A stretch of 34,238 bases of DNA. Origin: Chloroflexota bacterium (GTDB taxonomy: Bacteria; Chloroflexota; Anaerolineae; Anaerolineales; Villigracilaceae). Below the pieces are notes generated by a model that searched no databases, was not told where the DNA came from, and was given only the letters and a program-made list of their open reading frames with translations. Shown here in pieces: positions 8,306 through 15,651 of the stretch; positions within the stretch are counted from its first letter, which is position 1, and each line of letters begins with the position of its first letter. The stretch is taken from contig JAEWVF010000011.1 in the NCBI GenBank assembly GCA_023459215.1, forward strand, positions 1 through 34,238. Reading direction: 5' to 3'. The position numbers were made by a program, and so were the translations under genes.

Positions 8306-8332
8306 TATAGCACTTTAAAATCGGCTTGTCAA
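8304..8332 (-). promoter_or_regulatory. Sigma-70 type promoter of the sugar operon
   Basis: On the minus strand TTGACA (8332-8327), a 17-bp spacer and TATATT (8309-8304) form a near-ideal housekeeping promoter. Transcription should start near 8297, inside the palindrome. This architecture predicts repression by the LacI protein by steric block. Confidence 0.85.
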
Positions 8333-8376
8333 CAAGCAATTCGAATCTTTTAAGGTAACGATGATGAGAAACGCAA

Positions 8377-8406
8377 AACCGGCGGCAGGATATCCTGCCG
8401 CCGGTT
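8377..8406 (-). terminator. Intrinsic terminator after the SDR gene
   Basis: Perfect 30-bp palindrome, arms AACCGGCGGCAGGAT and its complement, centred between 8391 and 8392. On the minus strand it is followed by TTTTGCGTTTC. It ends the rluB-SDR transcript just before the lacI promoter region, and lies 24 bp after the SDR stop. Confidence 0.85.
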
Positions 8407-8430
8407 AAAAATCGCTCCAAAAGTTTGTGG

Positions 8431-9195
8431 CTACGTCCCCACCACGATGCCCCCATCCACGCTCAGGGTTGTCCCGTGAACAAATGAGGCTTCATCGCTG
8501 GCCAGCCAGACGTAGGCGTTGGCAATATCAACCGGTTCGCCCAGGCGTCCGAGCGGGGTGTGGGATTTCATATCATCCAGGATATTCTCGGGCATCTGCC
8601 GCACCATCTCGGTCATGATAAATCCCGGCGCAACCGCATTGACCCGAATGTTGTGACGGCCAAGTTCACGCGCCCACACTTTGGTCATACCGATCACGCC
8701 CGCCTTGGCGGCCACATAATTGGTCTGGCCAAAATTGCCATACAACCCAACCACCGAGGAAGCATTGACAATCACACCGCCGCCCTGCCGAATCATAACT
8801 GGCGCAACCGCCTGGGTGCAGTTAAAAACGCCCTTCAAATTAACATCGATCACTGCATCCCAGGATTCTTCTTCCATCTGCTTGACCAGCACGCCATCCT
8901 TCACGCGCACAAACAAGCCATCCCGCAAAATCCCGGCATTGTTAATCAAAATATCGATGCGACCATAGCGGGCCAGCACCTCGTCCACCCAGGCCTGCAC
9001 CTCCTGGCGGTCGGCCACATTCACCCGGTAATAGCTCGCCTGCGAGCCAAGTTCCGCGGCGAGAGCCTGCCCGGCCGCTTCGTTCAGGTCACAAATCACA
9101 ACCCTGGCCCCTTCTTCAGCAAAACGCAAAGCGGTGGCCTTGCCAATCCCGGCGGCGCCGCCAGTGATCAGGGATACCTTCTCTTTAAGACGCAT
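8431..9195 (-). CDS. SDR-family oxidoreductase (FabG-like)
   Basis: Classical short-chain dehydrogenase/reductase of 254 residues, NAD(P)-dependent. Visible are the nucleotide-binding TGGAAGIG (11-18), NNAG (85-88), catalytic Ser in NASSVVG (S146 or S147), YVAAK with Y160 and K164, and the C-terminal SVDGGIVV. The Asp at residue 36 after the second beta strand (VVICDLN) suggests NAD preference over NADP. A GGAAGG site precedes the ATG. It follows the pseudouridine synthase gene by 48 bp on the same strand and is closed by a strong terminator. FabG-like sequences cover many substrates; 3-oxoacyl-ACP or acetoacetyl-CoA reduction is possible, but no fatty-acid gene is next to it. Confidence 0.88.
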   Translation of the reverse strand: MRLKEKVSLITGGAAGIGKATALRFAEEGARVVICDLNEAAGQALAAELGSQASYYRVNVADRQEVQAWVDEVLARYGRIDILINNAGILRDGLFVRVKDGVLVKQMEEESWDAVIDVNLKGVFNCTQAVAPVMIRQGGGVIVNASSVVGLYGNFGQTNYVAAKAGVIGMTKVWARELGRHNIRVNAVAPGFIMTEMVRQMPENILDDMKSHTPLGRLGEPVDIANAYVWLASDEASFVHGTTLSVDGGIVVGT

Positions 9196-9243
9196 CTCAT
9201 TCCTTCCTTTCAGCGTGACAAAGATTCAGCACACCTCGTTCGG

Positions 9244-10419
9244 CTATTTGCGCGAACGCGGATTGGGGGTGCGTTTAACCGGTTTTGGTGAGCCGCCCTC
9301 GGGTGACTTGCGCGCTGGCGGCCGGGATGTCGGGCGCTTCGGACGTGAGCCTGCCTCGCCGGAAGCAGGGCGCGGGCCATGCTGGGAGGTTCCCGACGGG
9401 CGCGGCGGGCGCGACGATGAACCCTCATTGCCTGCCGCGGGCCTCCGTCCCTGGGAACGGGCCGGGCGGTCATGGCCTGCATCTGGCTGGGAACTACGGG
9501 ACGGGCGCTGCCCCTGCGGGCGCGCAGGGCGTTCGGAGCGCATCCCATCCCCAGCCTCTGGCCGGGAGCCGCGCGCCGGGCGCTGCCCCTGCGAACGACT
9601 CGGACGCTCAGGGCGCGAGGCCGGGTCGCTCGGACCGGGCCGGCGGGTGCGCTGGGGCTGTCCATGATGGCTTCGGGCAGGGCGCGCTTCGCGCTGCGGA
9701 GCGGCATCCCCCTTTAGTTCGGCCACTTCCTGGGAAGTCAGGTTGCGCCATTCGCCCGGCTTGAGCGTTCCCAGGCGCAAAGCGCCAATCGCAATGCGCA
9801 AAATCCGCACAACCGGCAGACCTAGTAACGAACCAATCTCACGGATCTGGCGTTTGCGGCCTTCGCGCATAACGACCCGCAGCCAGGTTCCCTTGCCAGC
9901 CGTCGCCTCCAGGGTCACATCTGCTGGGGCTGTTTTGTAGCCGTCCTCAAGCACGACGCCGCGCCGCCAGGTGGAAAGCTGTTCATCATCCGGACGGCGA
10001 GCTACCAAAACCCGATAAATTTTGAGATGTCCAAAACGTGGATGGGTCAATTTGTTGGCCAGATCGCCATCGTTGGTCATCAAAACCAGGCCTTCGCTGT
10101 CAAAATCAAGCCGCCCCACCGGGTAAATATGTCCTTCGACAGGCACCAAATCACGCACTGTTTTGCGGAAATCGTTTGGCTCGGCCTCGACGGTCGACAA
10201 TACATTCCGCGGTTTGTACAAAGCAATATAAATGGGAGTTTCTGCGGCAGAAATCACCCGGCCATCCACCACAATCCGATCCACCGCCGGGTCGGCTTTC
10301 TGGCCAATTTGCGCCATCCGGCCATTAACCGTCACCCTGCCAGCCAGGATCAAATCCTCGCAAGCGCGGCGCGATCCCAACCCGGCATGTGACATGATTT
10401 TCTGTAAGCGCTCTTCCAT
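9244..10419 (-). CDS. rluB: RsuA/RluB-family pseudouridine synthase with long basic tail
   Basis: rRNA pseudouridine synthase, probably modifying the peptidyl-transferase region of 23S rRNA. An S4 RNA-binding domain (2-50, LQKIMSHAGLGSRRACEDLI) precedes the catalytic domain (about 62-235) with YKPRNVLST, the catalytic Asp in GRLDFDSEGL (D105), and REGRKRQIREIGSLLGLPV. The last 155 residues (from about 237) are low-complexity and rich in Arg, Pro, Ser, Gly and Gln, with repeated units of the form RPxRxQGQRP. Such basic tails occur in some RluB proteins but this one is nearly 40 percent of the protein. AAGGTG sits 5 nt before the ATG. The choice of RluB over RsuA/RluF rests on overall resemblance. 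Confidence 0.92.
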   Translation of the reverse strand: MEERLQKIMSHAGLGSRRACEDLILAGRVTVNGRMAQIGQKADPAVDRIVVDGRVISAAETPIYIALYKPRNVLSTVEAEPNDFRKTVRDLVPVEGHIYPVGRLDFDSEGLVLMTNDGDLANKLTHPRFGHLKIYRVLVARRPDDEQLSTWRRGVVLEDGYKTAPADVTLEATAGKGTWLRVVMREGRKRQIREIGSLLGLPVVRILRIAIGALRLGTLKPGEWRNLTSQEVAELKGDAAPQREARPARSHHGQPQRTRRPGPSDPASRPERPSRSQGQRPARGSRPEAGDGMRSERPARPQGQRPSRSSQPDAGHDRPARSQGRRPAAGNEGSSSRPPRPSGTSQHGPRPASGEAGSRPKRPTSRPPARKSPEGGSPKPVKRTPNPRSRK

Positions 10420-10514
10420 TTTTCACCTTTTCTTTACTTGAATAACCTTATTGTACCCGTTTCCCAACTTAAGAAATAGCTCCCACCCGAAAAACAAATA
10501 TGAAGAAGGCCGTT

Positions 10515-10520
10515 TATAAT
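10515..10520 (+). promoter_or_regulatory. Candidate -10 box for the methyltransferase-glycosyltransferase gene
   Basis: An exact TATAAT lies 28 bp before the ATG at 10548. No good -35 hexamer is visible at the right spacing. Its position inside the longest possible frame (from 10500) argues that translation starts at 10548. Confidence 0.4.
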
Positions 10521-10547
10521 ACCCTATCTTTCTCGAACGGAAAAAAC

Positions 10548-11987
10548 ATGCCAAACTTAACACGCGCACCAATCAGCAACCTGGAAGATTACAACACCCA
10601 ACGCCGCGCCCACTGGGATACGATAGCTGCGGAAAAGCTCTCTCAATCCATCTTCAGTCGTTCCTACCGCCAACGCCTGGCAGAAATCTACAGCCTGCTG
10701 GTCTCACCCGGCCAGCGCGTGCTCGAAATCGGCTGTGGGCTGGGCGACTTGCTGGCAGCCACCCGCCCGGCTTACGGAATGGGCATCGACTTCTCGGCAG
10801 AAATGATCAAAAAAGCCCGGGAACGCCACCCGCAATTGAATTTCACGCAAGCCGAAGCGCACACGCTCGAACTGGATGAGACCTTCGATGTGATCATCCT
10901 CTCAGACCTGGTCAACGATTTGTGGGATGTGCAAACCGCGCTGGAAAAGCTGCGCCCGCTCTGCACCCCTTCCACACGCGTTATCCTTAACCTGCACAGC
11001 CGGCTGCACCAACCCGCCCTCGGCCTGGCCGCCAGCCTGGGATTGGCCAATCGCACCCTGCCGCAAAACTGGCTCACCCGCGAAGATCTCGAAAACCTGC
11101 TCTACCTGGCAGGATTCGAGGTGATCAAACGCCAGAAGGAAATCCTGCTGCCGCTGCCCATCATCGGCGGTTTCTTCAACAAATTCCTGGCAAAACTGCC
11201 GTTCTTCGACAGCCTGACCTGGACAAACGTGCTGGTCGCCCGCCCACAGGCGCAAGCTGAAAAACAGCCCCCGGTTGTTTCGGTCATCATCCCAGCCCGC
11301 AATGAGGCTGGGAATATCGAGTCTGTTTTCAGCCGCCTGCCACGCATGGGCGCCGAAACCGAAATCGTTTTTGTCGAAGGCCATTCGAAAGACAATACGT
11401 TTGAAACCATCCAAAAATCGGTTGCGGCCCACCCCGAATGGAAGTGCCAGGTTCACCAACAGACCGGCAAAGGCAAGGCCGATGCGGTGCGGCTGGGATA
11501 CGCCAAAGCCACCGGCGAGGTGCTGATGATCCTGGATGCCGACCTGACCGTGCGGCCCGAAGACCTGCCGCGTTTCTACGAAGCCCTGGTCAGCGGACGG
11601 GGTGAATTCATCAACGGTGTGCGCCTGGTTTACCCGATGCAGGAACAGGCCATGCGCTTCCTAAACCTGCTCGGCAATAAATTTTTCAGTCTGGCCTTCT
11701 CCTGGCTGCTGGGCCAGTCGCTCAAGGATACCCTGTGCGGCACCAAGGTACTCTGGCGCAAGGATTATGAACGCATCGCCGCCAACCGCGCTTACTTTGG
11801 CGAATTCGACCCATTTGGCGATTACGACCTGATCTTTGGCGCGGCCAAACAAAACCTGAAAATTGTCGACCTGCCTATTCGTTACCAGGAACGGACCTAT
11901 GGTTCGACCAACATCGACCGCTGGCGGCACGGCATGTTGCTGATCCGCATGGTGGCGTTTGCAGCCTTTCGGTTGAAGTTTATTTAA
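10548..11987 (+). CDS. Methyltransferase fused to family 2 glycosyltransferase
   Basis: Two-domain protein of 479 residues. The N-terminal half is a class I SAM-dependent methyltransferase, with VLEIGCGLGDLL (about residues 58-69) and an acidic residue after the second strand (GIDFSAEM). A linker of about 25 residues leads to a GT-A glycosyltransferase with VSVIIPARNEAGNIESV (from about 244), the nucleotide-sugar DAD motif in MILDADLTV (D330-D332), and a C-terminal part like dolichol/polyprenyl-phosphate mannosyl- or glucosyltransferases. There is no transmembrane anchor. A start at 10500 would add 16 residues, but a TATAAT box lies within that stretch; neither start has a strong ribosome site. 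It probably works in cell-surface glycan or lipid-linked sugar synthesis, consistent with the 2-epimerase downstream. Both substrates are unknown. Confidence 0.85.
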   Translation: MPNLTRAPISNLEDYNTQRRAHWDTIAAEKLSQSIFSRSYRQRLAEIYSLLVSPGQRVLEIGCGLGDLLAATRPAYGMGIDFSAEMIKKARERHPQLNFTQAEAHTLELDETFDVIILSDLVNDLWDVQTALEKLRPLCTPSTRVILNLHSRLHQPALGLAASLGLANRTLPQNWLTREDLENLLYLAGFEVIKRQKEILLPLPIIGGFFNKFLAKLPFFDSLTWTNVLVARPQAQAEKQPPVVSVIIPARNEAGNIESVFSRLPRMGAETEIVFVEGHSKDNTFETIQKSVAAHPEWKCQVHQQTGKGKADAVRLGYAKATGEVLMILDADLTVRPEDLPRFYEALVSGRGEFINGVRLVYPMQEQAMRFLNLLGNKFFSLAFSWLLGQSLKDTLCGTKVLWRKDYERIAANRAYFGEFDPFGDYDLIFGAAKQNLKIVDLPIRYQERTYGSTNIDRWRHGMLLIRMVAFAAFRLKFI

Positions 11988-11995
11988 TGGTAGGT

Positions 11996-12126
11996 TTGTC
12001 ATTTCGAGCGTGATGGTCGAGTTTATCGAGACCCAGCGAGAAATCTTAATCGCAATGCCCAATATTTCTCAGTTGCCGCTACGCGACTTCTTCGAAATGA
12101 CAATCCCACCAGGAATTCGAAATGAC
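11996..12126. repeat. MITE-like palindromic intergenic repeat
   Basis: Perfect 12-bp terminal inverted repeats TTGTCATTTCGA (11996-12007) and its complement (12092-12103), with an inner inverted pair GAGAAAT / ATTTCTC (around 12038 and 12064) and an extra copy of the right end, TTCGAAATGACA, at 12115-12126. It fills the gap between the glycosyltransferase and the epimerase. An open frame through it in front of the epimerase is an artefact of the repeat. Confidence 0.75.
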
Positions 12127-12147
12127 AGGAAGAGACAAAGATACCCC

Positions 12148-13266
12148 ATGAAAATTCTATCCGTCATCGGCACACGGCCCGAAGCCGTGAAAATGGCCCC
12201 GGTGGTGCGCAAACTGCGCGAAACGCCGGGGATCGAATCGGTCGTCTGCGCGACAGCCCAGCACAGGCAGATGCTCGACCAGGTGCTGGATTTGTTCGAT
12301 ATTACCCCGGACATCGATCTCAACCTGATGAAGCCCAACCAGACCCTGGCCGGAATCACCGCCGCGATTTTCGAACGGCTCGACCCGGTGCTGGCTTCCG
12401 TTAAACCTGATTGGGTACTGGCCCAGGGCGATACCACTACCGTCATGGCGACGGCGCTCTTGAGTTACTACCACCGCATCCGCTTCGGACACGTCGAGGC
12501 CGGGTTGCGCACCGGCGATAAGTTCCAACCCTTCCCCGAGGAAGTGAACCGCATGGTGGCCGGGGTGGCCGCCGACCTGCATTTTGCTCCGACCGAGTGG
12601 TCAAAACAGAATTTGCTCAAAGAAAATGTGCCAGCGGGGCACATCGTCGTTACCGGCAACCCGGTCATCGATGCGCTGCAAACCGTCAGCGCGATGGAAC
12701 CTGACAGCGCAACCAAGGCCCTTTTAGCGGAACTCGGGCTGACGGGTGAGTCCGCTCCACGCCTGGTTCTGGTCACGGCCCACAGACGGGAAAACTTCGG
12801 AGCGCCGCTCGAGTCGATTTGTCGCGCCATCCGCATTTTGTCTGAACATTACGGCAATGCGGTTCGCTTTGTCTACCCGGTGCATCTCAACCCCAATGTG
12901 CAAAATGTGGCCTACCCGATGCTGGGTGAACTGCCCAATGTGCGCCTGGTGCCGCCGCTCGACTACCTGCCAATGGTGCAACTGATGAAACGTTCGGCCC
13001 TGGTGCTGACCGATTCGGGCGGCCTGCAAGAAGAAGCGCCAGGCCTGGGCGTACCGGTGCTGGTGATGCGTGAAACCACCGAACGACCCGAAGGCGTTGC
13101 CGCCGGGACGGTGCGCCTGGTAGGCACGGGCGAGGAAAAAATCGTGAGCGAGACCCGCTTGTTGCTGGATAATCCTGCCGAACACGAGAAGATGGCGCGG
13201 GCGGTCAATCCATACGGTGACGGCCAGGCTTCAGCGCGAATTGTGCAAGCCTTGCTCGGGTTTTAG
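12148..13266 (+). CDS. wecB: UDP-N-acetylglucosamine 2-epimerase (non-hydrolysing)
   Basis: Interconverts UDP-GlcNAc and UDP-ManNAc in the cytoplasm, supplying ManNAc for surface polysaccharide. The 372-residue length is normal. Diagnostic segments are GTRPEAVKMAPVV (8-20), AQGDTTTVMA (D95), HVEAGLRTGD (E117), PFPEEVNRMVAG (E131), TAHRRENFG (His about 212) and TDSGGLQEEAPGLGVPVLVMR. Positions D95, E117 and E131 match the catalytic residues numbered in the E. coli enzyme. The start is placed at 12148 because MKILSVIGTRPEA is the family N-terminus; upstream in-frame sequence is the repeat. The ribosome site is weak. Its last 36 bp overlap the convergent membrane-protein gene. Confidence 0.95.
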   Translation: MKILSVIGTRPEAVKMAPVVRKLRETPGIESVVCATAQHRQMLDQVLDLFDITPDIDLNLMKPNQTLAGITAAIFERLDPVLASVKPDWVLAQGDTTTVMATALLSYYHRIRFGHVEAGLRTGDKFQPFPEEVNRMVAGVAADLHFAPTEWSKQNLLKENVPAGHIVVTGNPVIDALQTVSAMEPDSATKALLAELGLTGESAPRLVLVTAHRRENFGAPLESICRAIRILSEHYGNAVRFVYPVHLNPNVQNVAYPMLGELPNVRLVPPLDYLPMVQLMKRSALVLTDSGGLQEEAPGLGVPVLVMRETTERPEGVAAGTVRLVGTGEEKIVSETRLLLDNPAEHEKMARAVNPYGDGQASARIVQALLGF

Positions 13267-13863
13267 TTTGAAATCGCGATAGAGCAGCAGGCAGCCAAGC
13301 ATAAATCCGCCCTGGCCAAGCGCGTTGACCGTTTCTTCGACCCATTGCATGGCTATGGACTGCTCGGCGCTGGCAAAAGCGCCCATGGCCAAAATGCCGA
13401 GAACCCCGACAATAAACCCGGCTGCCGCCAGGCGCAGGTTGCGCCGGAAAGCCAGGGAAGCCAAAATACCCTCGGCCCCCAGGCTGGCAACAACCATCAG
13501 GAACAGGAAGGGGATCTTCCAGGGAGCCATTCCAAAAAACAGTATTGCTGCGGCAATGCTGTTTTTTTCTTTACGGGTCATCCAGAAAACGACCATGAAA
13601 ATGATAGAGAAGCCGATCCCAAGGAAGATAAACTGGGATTCACTCATCCAGCGAATATCGGCCAGTTGAGCGGTATAAAGCAGCTTCCAGCCCGCTTTCA
13701 AGAATCCGCCAAGAAAAACGAGACTGGCGCCAACCGCCAAAATCCGCGCCGCAGGCACCCCCAGGCAGATGGTAACCGTTTTCGCCAAGAAGAACGCGCC
13801 GGTCAGGAAGAAGAAGGTTGGCACAAAATCAAAGAGGGCGAGACTGAGTGGGTACGTTTCCAT
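13231..13863 (-). CDS. Predicted multi-pass membrane protein, function unknown
   Basis: Protein of 210 residues with about six hydrophobic segments, short loops and one basic cytoplasmic loop (TRKEKNS, near 94-100). I do not recognise the family. AAGGAT lies 6 nt before the ATG at 13863; a longer in-frame version adds 27 non-hydrophobic residues with no ribosome site. The 3' end overlaps the end of the epimerase gene by 36 bp in convergent orientation. There is no co-directional neighbour, so context gives no function. Confidence 0.65.
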   Translation of the reverse strand: METYPLSLALFDFVPTFFFLTGAFFLAKTVTICLGVPAARILAVGASLVFLGGFLKAGWKLLYTAQLADIRWMSESQFIFLGIGFSIIFMVVFWMTRKEKNSIAAAILFFGMAPWKIPFLFLMVVASLGAEGILASLAFRRNLRLAAAGFIVGVLGILAMGAFASAEQSIAMQWVEETVNALGQGGFMLGCLLLYRDFKLKPEQGLHNSR

Positions 13864-13994
13864 TTTAAATCCTTGTCCAAACCGGCCGAGGAAGCTAGCA
13901 GGCAACGAGTTGGGGAAAATGCAAAGGACAGATGGCTGAAGCATTGATTTCTGTCCGAAGAAATCTAGCCAGCGGACACTTTGAAAATTAGACC

Positions 13995-14094
13995 AAATAG
14001 AACGCGGATTTCACTGATTGAACGGATTTGCGCGGAGTTTTTTGAAAAAAGATCAGCGAAAATCGGCATAATCCGTATTGTCCGCGTTCTATTT
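13995..14094. repeat. 100-bp inverted-repeat element
   Basis: Perfect 14-bp arms, AAATAGAACGCGGA (13995-14008) and its complement (14081-14094). The interior has further imperfect symmetry around GCGGATTT / AATCCG words. It resembles the CGCGGATT...AATCCGCG dispersed repeats seen between genes in several bacterial phyla. Confidence 0.75.
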
Positions 14095-14354
14095 TTATTT
14101 GCCAACCCAAACTGTCGGGTGGCTAGGAAGAAATCAGATATTTTATTTTAGGAGTTAAAGATATACGAAATCAACCGGCAGATGACTTAATTTTTCAGGA
14201 AATTTGTCATCAATCGCGCGATTCCATCTAAAAACACGAACAAAAAGAGTCATCACAATAAGCACTACTTATAGATTCTCATAAGTAGGGGTGCAAGTTC
14301 GTAATCTGGAGTGTGTGTATCGCATTACATTAATCATCCTATTTTTATGTAAAT

Positions 14355-14438
14355 TGATAGGACACTTAATGGCAATTTAAGGTTATGATAATAATGTGTC
14401 TAATTATGACTAAATTGTCCTAATAGGAGGTGTCTATC
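14355..14438 (+). promoter_or_regulatory. Cluster of four related words, possible regulator sites
   Basis: ATTAAGTGTCCTATCA (minus strand, 14370-14355), GTGTCTAAT (14396-14404), TTGTCCTAAT (14415-14424) and GTGTCTATC (14430-14438) share a GTGTCYWAT-like core. The first and last are arranged as an inverted pair. They end about 60 bp before the first cytochrome ATG, a plausible place for operator sites. No regulator gene is adjacent. Confidence 0.4.
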
Positions 14439-14496
14439 GTAAGAACAACCCGCCGCTCCCATAATCATCATCCTACAGCATAAGGAGAATGCTAAC

Positions 14497-15549
14497 ATGT
14501 CCACTAAAAAATTACTTGTACTAGGCACGCTGATTTTAGCTGCCGTTCTGATGAGCGCTTGCGCCGGCCCCGCTGGCCCCGCTGGCCCTCAAGGACCTGC
14601 TGGCCCCGCAGGTCCTGCCGGCCCCGCAGGTGAACCTGGCGCGTCGGTAAGCGCTACCGACCTGGCCTGCACCGAATGCCACAACGACACCGCCATCATT
14701 ACCGGCAAGAAGGCCCCCTGGGAAGCTTCCGGCCATGGCGCTGGCACAGCCTTCCTCGAAGAAGCCGGCAATAAAAGCTGCGTGTTCTGCCACTCCGGCT
14801 CCGCCTTTAGCCAGGCAATTGCCGAAGGCAAGAATTTCAGCCAGATTGAAGGCGGAGACGCCAACCCGACCCACCAGGACTGCCGCACCTGCCACCAGAT
14901 CCATGTGACCTACACCGGTGAGGACTGGGCGCTTGAAACCAACGCCCCGGTCGTGATGGTGACCAGCGGCGCCACCTTTGATGGCGGCTCTGGCAACCTG
15001 TGCGCCAACTGCCACCAGGCCCGCCGCTATCTGGCTGGCTTTGCTGCCAAAGATGAAGCTGGCAATGTTATTCCTGACAAATATGCCGCAAGTGCTCGCT
15101 TCAACACCCACTACAGCGTTCAGGCTGACGTTTTGATGGGCGCTGGCGACTTCGGTGTGGAAGGCAAACCCGGCGCGCACTACAGCATGGTCGAGAACAC
15201 CTGCGTGGCCTGCCATATGGGTGAAAGCGATGCGCACGGTTTCGAACCGCAGCTCGCCACCTGCGTCGCCTGCCATGCCGATGCTGAAGACTTCAACATC
15301 AATGGTTATGTAACCGAGTTTGAAGAAAAATATGCCCAGCTCGAAGCTGCCCTGATCGCGAAAGGCCTGATCACCGAAGATGGCGCTACGATTGCCAAGA
15401 ACGCGGATGGCTCCCCCGTTATCCTCGACAAAGGCCCGGCCCAGGCGCTGTTCTTCTACAATCTGGTTCATGAAGACGGCAGTGAAGGTATCCACAACCC
15501 GAATTACTTCAATGCTCTGATGGATATGGCGCTCGCCGCGCTCGAATAA
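14497..15549 (+). CDS. Six-haem c-type cytochrome lipoprotein with collagen-like stalk
   Basis: Secreted lipoprotein of 350 residues. The signal peptide ends in the lipobox LMSAC (acceptor Cys22). Residues 24-47 are eight Gly-X-Y triplets, nearly all Gly-Pro-Ala, like a collagen helix. Six CXXCH haem motifs follow: CTECH (58-62), CVFCH (95-99), CRTCH (129-133), CANCH (169-173) and two CVACH (236-240, 256-260), with several extra His that could be distal ligands. The last 90 residues have no haem motif. AAGGAG lies upstream of the ATG. It precedes a NapC-like nine-haem protein, suggesting an extracellular electron acceptor or conduit fed from the membrane. The redox partner or terminal acceptor cannot be read from the sequence. 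Confidence 0.9.
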   Translation: MSTKKLLVLGTLILAAVLMSACAGPAGPAGPQGPAGPAGPAGPAGEPGASVSATDLACTECHNDTAIITGKKAPWEASGHGAGTAFLEEAGNKSCVFCHSGSAFSQAIAEGKNFSQIEGGDANPTHQDCRTCHQIHVTYTGEDWALETNAPVVMVTSGATFDGGSGNLCANCHQARRYLAGFAAKDEAGNVIPDKYAASARFNTHYSVQADVLMGAGDFGVEGKPGAHYSMVENTCVACHMGESDAHGFEPQLATCVACHADAEDFNINGYVTEFEEKYAQLEAALIAKGLITEDGATIAKNADGSPVILDKGPAQALFFYNLVHEDGSEGIHNPNYFNALMDMALAALE

Positions 15550-15564
15550 GAAATTGGTTTGACG

Positions 15565-15600
15565 ACAAGCGGGGCTACCGTTAACGGCTGCCCCGCTTGT
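15565..15600 (+). terminator. Hairpin between the two cytochrome genes (partial terminator)
   Basis: Perfect 11-bp stem, ACAAGCGGGGC (15565-15575) and its complement (15590-15600), with a small inner CCG/CGG stem, followed by TTCTTTAG. It lies 15 bp after the first cytochrome stop and 51 bp before the next start. It may stop some transcripts and so set the ratio of the two proteins. Confidence 0.7.
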
Positions 15601-15651
15601 TTCTTTAGATGGAACAATAGAAACGTAACATCCATGTCAAGGGAGGTTGTC

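Larger units (their letters stand above)
13864..14496. other. Long intergenic region upstream of the cytochrome operon
   Basis: About 630 bp without a convincing gene, and richer in A and T than the flanks. It holds a 100-bp inverted-repeat element (13995-14094), a small hairpin with arms CTACTTAT and its complement (14265-14272, 14281-14288), and a cluster of GTGTCYTAAT-like words (14355-14438) in the last 150 bp. It should also contain the promoter of the cytochrome genes, but I see no strong -35/-10 pair. Confidence 0.7.

Noticed and set aside
12010..12147. N-terminal extension of the UDP-GlcNAc 2-epimerase by 46 residues
   Set aside because: This stretch is the MITE-like repeat; the family N-terminus MKILSVIGTRPEA begins at 12148.
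14265..14288. Small hairpin CTACTTAT / ATAAGTAG as a terminator or riboswitch
   Set aside because: An 8-bp AT-rich stem without T tail or conserved riboswitch core; probably chance in AT-rich DNA.
15559..15651. N-terminal extension of the nonahaem cytochrome, including a CPAC sequence
   Set aside because: A strong GGGAGG site marks the ATG at 15652, the extension overlaps the terminator hairpin, and CPAC lacks the His of a haem motif.
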